Shown here piece after piece: positions 1 to 4,932 of a stretch of DNA of 5,469 bases. The translations under genes and the position numbers were made by a program. Source of the DNA: Candidatus Latescibacterota bacterium (GTDB lineage Bacteria > Latescibacterota > 4484-107 > B68-G9); NCBI GenBank assembly GCA_012962735.1, contig DTXA01000052.1, positions 1 through 5,469 on the forward strand. The letters are read 5' to 3'. Below the pieces are notes generated by a model that searched no databases, was not told the origin of the DNA, and saw only the letters and a list, made by a program, of their open reading frames with translations. Each line of letters starts with the position of its first letter. Within the stretch, counting starts at the first letter, position 1.

Positions 1-2
1 AA

Positions 3-28
3 ATGAGCGATTATTCCTTGGAGATATA
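3..28 (+). repeat. Left copy of a 26-base near-direct repeat
   Basis: These 26 bases match positions 4907-4932 at 22 of 26 places, and all four differences are transitions. The shared core reads TGAGCGAT, two variable bases, TTCCTTGG, one variable base, GATATA. Here the copy supplies the ribosome site (GGAG at 20-23) of the gene at 29. At the right-hand copy the same bases are the first codons of the DUF3786 gene. The two copies bracket the whole five-gene block. Whether this is a duplication scar, a shared translation-initiation cassette or chance cannot be settled from the window. Confidence 0.5.
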
Positions 29-29
29 A
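3..29 (+). other. Eight-codon frame or tail of an upstream gene, ending in TAATG
   Basis: Reading from ATG at 3 gives MSDYSLEI and then TAA at 27-29. The final A of the stop is the first base of the next gene's ATG, a stop-start overlap typical of translational coupling. The peptide resembles the start of the DUF3786 protein at 4907 (VSDRSLGI). It could be the last codons of a gene that begins left of the window, a tiny coupling ORF, or a decayed duplicate of the DUF3786 start. An alternative upstream stop is the TGA at 4-6 in another frame. The window starts too close to decide. Confidence 0.25.
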
Positions 30-934
30 TGACCCTCGGGGAGCTGTACAGGTTCGCCCTGACTCGGGGGATGGAGGTCGATCCTCGGGGGGAGGAAGGG
101 GTCCGGAGGATACTGGCCGGACGGCGGGAGGCCTACGGCAGGCTGGAAGAGGAGGAGAAGGCTCGATTCGATACGGAGCGTCTCACCAACCCTTACGGGG
201 ATCTGAGGATCGTATGGGGGAAGGAGCAAACAGAAGTCCGAGGGCTCTCGGTCGGGCTCACCCCGGGGGCCGAGGAGGTCGTGGCGGTCCGCATCCTCAG
301 GAATTCTGGGGCTCCTGCGGACCTTTTGATCTCCTACAGCTCGTATGCCTTCCCCTCTAAGGTCGCCTTTGCGGACGTTCGGGAACTGCGGGCGGAGCTT
401 CTATCCCGGGCAGGGGTTTCCGCCCATCGAGCCTGGGCCTGTGTCCAGCTTGGACGGCCGATGGACCGCAGGGCCGAGGACATAGCCCGGCTTTTAGATG
501 TCCCAGTCCTCGTAGCGGGTTCAGTAGTGGACCTTGTGAGCTACGCATTCCTGTCGCAACAGGTCCAGGAGGTGGAGAGAGTGTGGGAGGTGCTGGAAGC
601 CCTGTGGGCCCTTCCGGAGTGTCGGGCCTTGGGGGTTCCGGAGCTCGTGGCCGGGGATGTGGAGGGAAGGGCCGGGAGGGTGCACTGGGGGCCACTTTCG
701 GAGGAGGGTTTCCGGGCCTTAGCAGAAGCTGGGGTCGGGACTGTCCTGACATCCGGGCTGCGGAAGGGATATATCCGGACCGCCCGGAGGTTCGGGGTGC
801 ACTTGGTGCGCCTTCCCCGGGACGTGCTCCCGAGCCTCGGGATGAACCTGCTTTTGGACGAGATAAGGAAAAAGTTCGGGGAGCTGTCGGTATTCCCCTG
901 CGCCAACTTCGTGAGGGTGGAGAGGGATGTTTGA
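29..934 (+). CDS. NIF3-like (NGG1p-interacting factor 3 family) protein, metal ligands apparently lost
   Basis: This 301-residue protein resembles the roughly 300-residue bacterial form of the NIF3 (YbgI/DUF34) family. Visible family landmarks are a DPRG motif at 18-21, a charged helix followed by LTNPYGDLRI at 52-61, a RLLDVPV segment near 154-160, EAGVGTV at 233-239, and SLGMNLLLDEI at 269-279 ahead of a closing beta strand (FVRVER). Family members normally bind two metal ions through an HHP motif and a late H-x-x-E-type motif. Here the first site reads YSSYAFPS (103-110) and the second TSGLRKGY (241-248), so the expected His and Glu ligands are absent. The frame is intact, so it looks maintained rather than decayed. 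The start at ATG 29 has GGAG at 20-23. It overlaps the downstream kinase by 8 bases and is probably co-transcribed with it. The family's cellular role is poorly defined. The motif comparison is from memory of the family, not from an alignment. Confidence 0.72.
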   Translation: MTLGELYRFALTRGMEVDPRGEEGVRRILAGRREAYGRLEEEEKARFDTERLTNPYGDLRIVWGKEQTEVRGLSVGLTPGAEEVVAVRILRNSGAPADLLISYSSYAFPSKVAFADVRELRAELLSRAGVSAHRAWACVQLGRPMDRRAEDIARLLDVPVLVAGSVVDLVSYAFLSQQVQEVERVWEVLEALWALPECRALGVPELVAGDVEGRAGRVHWGPLSEEGFRALAEAGVGTVLTSGLRKGYIRTARRFGVHLVRLPRDVLPSLGMNLLLDEIRKKFGELSVFPCANFVRVERDV

Positions 935-1880
935 TGTAGTGGGATGCGGTGCCTTGAACCTGGACCTCATCTACAGGGTCGAGGACACCGGGTTTTTGAG
1001 GCGGTGGGGGATGGTGTTGGGTGGGGAAGTGGTCGGCGATCCGTGCCGAAGGGAGGAGTTTTTGGAGGACCTAAGGCGGGAGGGGAGGTTTCTGGGCAGG
1101 AGCGGAGGGGGATCGGCGGCGAACACGACTTTTGCCTTGGCTCGGATGGGCTTTAAGGTCGGGTTCTTAGGGTGCGTAGGGAAGGACCGGGAGGGGGATT
1201 TCCTCTTAGGCTCCTTGGACGGCGTGGACCCCTCCGGAGTGCGGCGGAGGGAGAGCTCGGGCCTATGCATTGTGGTCGTAACCCCCGACGGCGAGCGTTC
1301 TACCGTGCTCTTCCCCGGGGCGAACGACCTGTTCAGGCTCGGGGGGGAGGAGGTGGCGTACGCCTCCCGTTCCAGGTGGGTGCACCTCACCTCCTTCGTG
1401 GGGGAGGAGGCCTTCCGGGCCCAGGTCCGGCTCGTCGAGGCCCTTCCGGACGAGGTGTCGGTCAGCCTGGACCCTGGCCACCTATACGCCCTTAAGGGAG
1501 CGGACGCCCTGAAGCCCCTTCTGCGGCGGACTAAGGTCCTGTTCGCCACGGAGGACGAGGTGGGGCTTTTGACCGGTGAGGGATTCCGGGAAGGGACACA
1601 TCTTCTCGGGGAGATAGGGCCCGAGGTTGTGGTGGTCAAGCGGGGCCGGGAAGGCGCGTGGATGTCGGCCGGGGGGGAGGAGGTGGACATCCCCGCGGTG
1701 GAGGTCGAAGTCCGGGACCCCACGGGAGCGGGGGATGTACTGGCGGCGGGGTTCTTGGCCGGGCTTCTTTCGGGATGGACCCCGAGGAGATGTTTGGAGT
1801 TCGGGGTCGGGGTCGCATCTCGGAGCGTGGAGGGATATGGCAGGGAGGCGTATCCCTCCACAGAGGACCTGGGGTTGTAA
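927..1880 (+). CDS. PfkB/ribokinase-family carbohydrate or nucleoside kinase
   Basis: This 317-residue cytoplasmic protein has the usual length and motif order of PfkB-type kinases, which move the gamma-phosphate of ATP to a sugar or nucleoside hydroxyl. The N-terminal strand FDVVGCGALNLDLIY (2-16) opens the Rossmann-like fold. A Gly-rich substrate motif, GGGSAANTTFALARMG, lies at 60-75, followed by GCVGKDREGD (82-91). The second signature, DPTGAGDVLAAGFL, is at 264-277, with D270 the expected catalytic base and GAGD the anion hole. The segment between residues 30 and 57 resembles the lid region of adenosine-kinase-like members, so an adenosine-, ribose- or ADP-ribose-type substrate is possible, but the substrate cannot be read from sequence. 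ATG 927 lies inside the end of the NIF3-like gene, with GGAG at 919-922, implying coupled translation. It ends at TAA 1878-1880 and is the last gene before the promoter region. Confidence 0.9.
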   Translation: MFDVVGCGALNLDLIYRVEDTGFLRRWGMVLGGEVVGDPCRREEFLEDLRREGRFLGRSGGGSAANTTFALARMGFKVGFLGCVGKDREGDFLLGSLDGVDPSGVRRRESSGLCIVVVTPDGERSTVLFPGANDLFRLGGEEVAYASRSRWVHLTSFVGEEAFRAQVRLVEALPDEVSVSLDPGHLYALKGADALKPLLRRTKVLFATEDEVGLLTGEGFREGTHLLGEIGPEVVVVKRGREGAWMSAGGEEVDIPAVEVEVRDPTGAGDVLAAGFLAGLLSGWTPRRCLEFGVGVASRSVEGYGREAYPSTEDLGL

Positions 1881-1888
1881 GTATTCAC

Positions 1889-1902
1889 AGGGCATCAGCC
1901 CT
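1889..1902 (+). other. Short hairpin just after the kinase gene
   Basis: AGGGC at 1889-1893 pairs perfectly with GCCCT at 1898-1902 across a four-base loop, nine bases after the kinase stop. There is no run of T after it, so it does not qualify as a standard intrinsic terminator. It may stabilise the 3' end or be part of the repeat that follows. Confidence 0.3.
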
Positions 1903-1932
1903 CAGTTAGAAGTCGAAAGCTGATAGCTGAAC
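1894..1932. repeat. GCTGA/TCAGC-type intergenic repeat
   Basis: ATCAGC at 1894-1899 is inverted at 1919-1924 as GCTGAT, with a 19-base loop. The right arm runs on as a seven-base tandem, AGCTGAT then AGCTGAA (1918-1931); the left side has TCAG twice at a seven-base spacing (1895-1898 and 1902-1905). Its base composition differs from the G-rich genes on both sides. Dispersed elements built from GCTGATAGCTGA-like units occur between genes in many bacterial genomes, and this looks like a short member. That identification comes from pattern memory, and only this copy is present in the window. Confidence 0.4.
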
Positions 1933-1951
1933 GTTTGTCCGAGATTTCCTA

Positions 1952-1980
1952 TTGACAGGTTCCGAAAGAGATAGTATCTT
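1952..1980 (+). promoter_or_regulatory. Sigma-70-like promoter for the outer-membrane protein/lexA operon
   Basis: TTGACA at 1952-1957 is a perfect -35 consensus. After a 17-base spacer comes TATCTT at 1975-1980 as a -10 element (four of six consensus bases). Transcription would begin near 1987, giving a leader of about 100 bases before the ATG at 2089. It sits in the only long gap of the window and points toward the downstream operon. A weaker alternative is TTGTTT (2006-2011), 16 bases, TATTGT (2028-2033), which would start near 2040. Confidence 0.6.
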
Positions 1981-1982
1981 TC
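1964..1982. promoter_or_regulatory. Inverted repeat over the -10 element, candidate operator
   Basis: GAAAGA (1964-1969) and TCTTTC (1977-1982) are perfect complements around a seven-base centre; seven of the nine base pairs of the full dyad match. The dyad covers the proposed -10 hexamer, where a bound repressor would block RNA polymerase. The product of lexA in the same operon is one candidate ligand, but the site does not match the E. coli or Bacillus LexA boxes. Confidence 0.35.
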
Positions 1983-2044
1983 CCAGGGAGAATCTAAGTG
2001 GGTACTTGTTTACTGTCTACACTGAGCTATTGTGCCCGACTCTC

Positions 2045-2060
2045 TATCACCTCGGTGATA
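2045..2060. promoter_or_regulatory. Perfect 16-base palindrome in the operon leader
   Basis: TATCACC (2045-2051) and GGTGATA (2054-2060) are exact complements with two bases between them. The element lies 28 bases upstream of the ATG at 2089, just before the ribosome site. As DNA it has the size and symmetry of a dimeric repressor operator. As RNA it could form a small hairpin near the ribosome site. If the weaker promoter at 2006-2033 is used, it lies just past the start of transcription, a classic repressor position. Confidence 0.45.
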
Positions 2061-2077
2061 AACAAGCCCCTCAAGCC

Positions 2078-2084
2078 AAGGAGG
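2078..2084 (+). promoter_or_regulatory. Strong Shine-Dalgarno site
   Basis: AAGGAGG, four bases before ATG 2089, is a near-perfect complement to the 16S rRNA tail. It fixes the start of the outer-membrane protein gene and suggests high expression. Confidence 0.85.
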
Positions 2085-2088
2085 AGAT

Positions 2089-3570
2089 ATGCGTTGGCTG
2101 TGCGTAGTGGGAGCGCTGCTCTGGGCCTCGCAAATCTGGGCGGAAGTCCCCCAGATGGGCGTCGCCGTGGGGACGGTCACAGTGGAGGGAAAGCAATGGC
2201 AGCGGATAAGCCTTAGGCCGGACATCCCTATAGGGCCCTTCGGGGTGGCGCTGGACATCGAACTGTTTGTGGACCATGAGGGCAACTTCAGCAAGCGGGG
2301 CTGGGACTTCTCTACCGGCCAGGCAGCCAGGGAGACTATATTCAGAAAGATATACTACATCCGCTACGGGAGACCCAAGGACCCTGTGTTTATGAAAGTC
2401 GGAGCTTTGGATAATGTGACACTCGGTTATGGCCTGATCGTGGACGGGTATACGAACGCCTTGGAGTACCCGTCCGTCAAACGCATAGGATTCCAGGGCG
2501 ACGTCAAGGGTAGAATACACTTTCAGTGGGTGGTGAACGACATAGACGACGCCTTCACAGGGGGGCCCTGGTTCGGGGTGAGGGCGGCCCTGCCCGTGTT
2601 CGGCAAGCTCAGGGTAGGGGGGACCTTGGCTATGGACGTGAACCAGTATGCGGGACTGAAGGACAGGGACGGGGACGACGTGCCGGATGCGATAGACCCC
2701 TTCCCGGACGATGGGACCGCATGGATGAACACGGATGCGGACTCCGATTTCCCTGACATGACACCGGATTACCGGGTGGAGGATGGGGACACCGTGTGGG
2801 TTGATACCCTGGACATAGATGGGGATAACATCTACGATGCCTTCCAGAGCGGATACAGAAAGAGAAAGGGGCGGGAGCCGTTCAAGAAGAGCGAGAACAC
2901 CGACAGGATCGTCGTCGTGGGCGTGGACATGGGATATCCCCTGTTGGAGGGCCCTGTAGGGCTGGAGCTTTACGGTCAGGCGGCCAAGTTCTTAACGGGG
3001 GAGAGCAAGGGGGGATGGGGACTGGCGGCTCCGGGGCTGAAGCTTACTGCCGGCTCCCTCGCCGCTCGGTTGGAGTACAGGAACTTCAAGGGAAGGTTTC
3101 GGCCGGAGTACTTCAACGACCTTTATGACTTAGAGCGTGCGAGGGTAGTAGGGGATTCGGTCGTCACCAAAGAGGCCGATCTGGACACGATCTCCCTGCA
3201 GGGCGTGTTCGGGAGGGCCGTGCTCAGAGTGGGGGACTTGGTATCTGTGCGAGCTACCTACCAGTACCTCACCGGGGAGAGGAGGGACCAGAGGTTTTAC
3301 GTGGACGGAAGGGCCTTAGAGCTGCTGCTCAGGCAAGTGCCGAGGCTCGAGGAGCTTTCAGCGTATTACCATAAGGACCACATAGATACCAAGGAGGCCG
3401 GGTTCTTCGATCCCACGCCGAACACCATATACGGGTACAAAATAGGCTTCCAGGTGGGACAGGGAGTGCAGTTGATCTGGCACGCACACTACGAGTACAC
3501 CCCAACCGAGGACCCTAAGAAGCCTAAGTTACACAAATATGTAACCGTAGAAACGGAGGTTCGCTTTTGA
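2089..3570 (+). CDS. Exported outer-membrane beta-barrel-like protein with Asp-rich calcium-type repeats
   Basis: I do not recognise a named family for this 493-residue protein. Residues 1-18 form a signal peptide: one Arg, a hydrophobic core, and WA before a likely cut at Glu19. The mature part is rich in alternating, aromatic-containing strands (for example IYYIRYG at 88-94, VTLGYGLIVDGY at 110-121, LAARLEYRNF at 324-333, VSVRATYQYL at 385-394). It ends in VTVETEVRF, with the terminal Phe expected of barrels inserted by the BAM machinery. Between strands lie two thrombospondin-type-3-like motifs, DRDGDDVPD (192-200) and DIDGDNIYD (242-250), separated by another acidic stretch (216-227). These probably bind calcium in an extracellular or periplasmic insert. 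It is first in an operon with lexA, overlapping it by four bases. A porin, adhesin or scaffold role are all possible; none can be chosen from sequence. Confidence 0.75.
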   Translation: MRWLCVVGALLWASQIWAEVPQMGVAVGTVTVEGKQWQRISLRPDIPIGPFGVALDIELFVDHEGNFSKRGWDFSTGQAARETIFRKIYYIRYGRPKDPVFMKVGALDNVTLGYGLIVDGYTNALEYPSVKRIGFQGDVKGRIHFQWVVNDIDDAFTGGPWFGVRAALPVFGKLRVGGTLAMDVNQYAGLKDRDGDDVPDAIDPFPDDGTAWMNTDADSDFPDMTPDYRVEDGDTVWVDTLDIDGDNIYDAFQSGYRKRKGREPFKKSENTDRIVVVGVDMGYPLLEGPVGLELYGQAAKFLTGESKGGWGLAAPGLKLTAGSLAARLEYRNFKGRFRPEYFNDLYDLERARVVGDSVVTKEADLDTISLQGVFGRAVLRVGDLVSVRATYQYLTGERRDQRFYVDGRALELLLRQVPRLEELSAYYHKDHIDTKEAGFFDPTPNTIYGYKIGFQVGQGVQLIWHAHYEYTPTEDPKKPKLHKYVTVETEVRF

Positions 3571-4187
3571 AGCCCCTGACCGAGCGCCAGCGCCAGGTCT
3601 ACGAGTTCATAGCGGATTCCATATCCTGTAACGGCTTCCCACCCACCCTTCGGGAGATCGGCGAGGCGTTCGGGTTCTCCTCTACCAACGCGGTCTTAGC
3701 TGTCCTGGACGCCTTGGAGAGGAAGGGGTATATACACCGGCACCCCTCGATGGCCCGGGGGATAGAGCTGGTCGGTGAACTTCCCCCGGGGGCGGAGGGG
3801 GTGCGGGTGGTGCCCATCTTGGGGAGGGTGCGGGCCGGCCAGCCCTTGCTGGCCCAGGAGAACCTCGAGGGGACCTTGGCCGTGAGCAGGGCGTTCGTGC
3901 CGCCTGGGAAGGCCTTCGCCCTCAAGGTGGAGGGGGACAGCATGGCCGGGGCGGGGATATTGGACGGGGACTATGTGATAGCCCTGTGCCAGCCCACGGC
4001 GCATAAGGGGGACATAGTGGTGGCGGTCTTGGGGGAGGAGGCGACGGTGAAGAGGTATATGCCGGAGGAGGACAAAATAGTCCTGATGCCCGAGAACCCC
4101 CAGTACGCCCCCATAGTGGTGGACGCCTCGTTCCCCGAGGAGTTCCGGATAGCCGGCAGGGTCGTGGCCTTGATGAGGAGGATCTAA
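3567..4187 (+). CDS. lexA: LexA repressor, SOS response
   Basis: This 206-residue protein has the normal LexA length and architecture. An N-terminal winged helix-turn-helix (about 1-68) includes TLREIGEAFGFSS (27-39) and a recognition helix beginning STNAVLAVL (39-47). The self-cleavage bond is A90-G91 in the segment GRVRAGQP. The S24-peptidase domain carries the catalytic Ser125 in EGDSM and Lys162 in ATVKRY, 37 residues apart as in E. coli (Ser119/Lys156). RecA filaments on damaged DNA would trigger cleavage and derepress target genes. The start is TTG 3567, supported by GGAGGT at 3555-3560; the first internal Met is residue 62, which would remove most of the DNA-binding domain. It overlaps the upstream gene by four bases (TTGA), so its synthesis is likely coupled to that of the outer-membrane protein. 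The DNA motif it recognises is unknown. Confidence 0.95.
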   Translation: MKPLTERQRQVYEFIADSISCNGFPPTLREIGEAFGFSSTNAVLAVLDALERKGYIHRHPSMARGIELVGELPPGAEGVRVVPILGRVRAGQPLLAQENLEGTLAVSRAFVPPGKAFALKVEGDSMAGAGILDGDYVIALCQPTAHKGDIVVAVLGEEATVKRYMPEEDKIVLMPENPQYAPIVVDASFPEEFRIAGRVVALMRRI

Positions 4188-4190
4188 GAG

Positions 4191-4910
4191 ATGCTACGCT
4201 CGAGGAGCCCCTTCTGCCAGGAGTGCGGCCGGTGCTTCGACTTGGAGGACCTCCCCCTCCAGAGGGTGGAGGTGGAGCGGATAACCCGTGAGGTGGTGCG
4301 GAGGCTCCAGGAGCGGGCCGGCGCTTTTGGGGAGCCGCCCAAAGCGATAGTAGGGGTATCGGTGCGGCACGTCCATCTGACCAGGGATGCTCTGGCGGCC
4401 TTATACGGCCCTGGGCACACCCTCACCAAGCTCAGGGACCTTTATCAGCCCGGTCAGTACGCCGCTCAGGAGACGGTGGCGGTGGTAGGGCCCCGGATGC
4501 GGGCCGTAGAGAGGGTGAGGATATTGGGGCCGCTCAGGGACCACACCCAGGTGGAGCTCTCCCGGACCGATGGCTTCTATCTGGGCCTCGAACTTCCGGT
4601 GCGGGCCTCGGGGGACATAGCTGGCACCCCGGGCGTGACCCTCGTCGGGCCCTACGGGTCCTTCACCCTAAAGGAGGGGGCCATCCGGGCGGACCGACAC
4701 GTGCATATGTCCTTGGAGGACGCCGAACGCTGGAGTTTCGAGGATGGGGAGATAATACAGGTGAGGGCGATGGGGGACAAGGAGGTGATATTCGGGAGGG
4801 TCCGGGTCCGTGTGTCCCCTGATTTCAAGACTGAACTGCACTTAGATACCGACGATGCCAACGCGGCCGACCTCTCCTGTGGAGACGTCGTGGAGCTGGT
4901 GAAGCGGTGA
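4191..4910 (+). CDS. pduL: Phosphate propanoyltransferase/phosphotransacetylase (PduL type) with Cys-rich N-terminal extension
   Basis: PduL enzymes swap CoA for phosphate on acetyl- or propionyl-CoA, giving the acyl phosphate used for ATP synthesis by acetate kinase. Family motifs are VRHVHLT (58-64), QPGQYAAQETV (86-96), ILGPLRDHTQVELSRTD (111-127), PVRASGD (136-142), a second RHVHM (169-173), and HLDTDDANAAD (217-227). The His pairs 60/62 and 170/172 are the expected zinc ligands of the two half-domains. At 58, Val replaces the Asn commonly seen before RHVH. At 239 residues it is longer than a minimal PduL because of a 50-residue N-terminal extension. That extension contains C9-x2-C12-x2-C15 and an amphipathic helix near 26-42, similar in style to microcompartment targeting peptides. 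No shell genes are visible. It follows lexA by three bases, with GAGGAGG at 4175-4181. It could serve acetate formation in a fermentative metabolism. Confidence 0.92.
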   Translation: MLRSRSPFCQECGRCFDLEDLPLQRVEVERITREVVRRLQERAGAFGEPPKAIVGVSVRHVHLTRDALAALYGPGHTLTKLRDLYQPGQYAAQETVAVVGPRMRAVERVRILGPLRDHTQVELSRTDGFYLGLELPVRASGDIAGTPGVTLVGPYGSFTLKEGAIRADRHVHMSLEDAERWSFEDGEIIQVRAMGDKEVIFGRVRVRVSPDFKTELHLDTDDANAADLSCGDVVELVKR

Positions 4911-4932
4911 GCGATCGTTCCTTGGGGATATA
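4907..4932 (+). repeat. Right copy of the 26-base near-direct repeat
   Basis: This copy overlaps the pduL stop and encodes the first eight or so codons of the DUF3786 protein. It pairs with positions 3-28 (22 of 26 identical, all changes transitions). Confidence 0.5.

Noticed and set aside
357..906. Minus- and plus-strand frames overlapping the NIF3-like gene
   Set aside because: Low-complexity Pro/Arg/Gly-rich translations without family motifs; they are shadows of the real gene.
29..934. NIF3-like gene as a pseudogene
   Set aside because: It has lost ligand motifs but has no stop or frameshift, has a good ribosome site and keeps family landmarks to the C-terminus, so repurposing is more likely than decay.
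971..1888. 305-residue open frame on the minus strand, antisense to the kinase gene
   Set aside because: Its product is Ser/Pro/Arg/Thr-rich with no recognisable domain, as expected from the antisense of a GC-rich gene; the + strand encodes clear PfkB motifs throughout.
1889..1902. Hairpin after the kinase gene as a rho-independent terminator
   Set aside because: The stem is only five pairs and no T-run follows, so termination is not supported.
1998..2216. 72-residue frame beginning upstream of the outer-membrane protein gene
   Set aside because: No ribosome site or recognisable content, and it overlaps the well-supported gene at 2089 in another frame.
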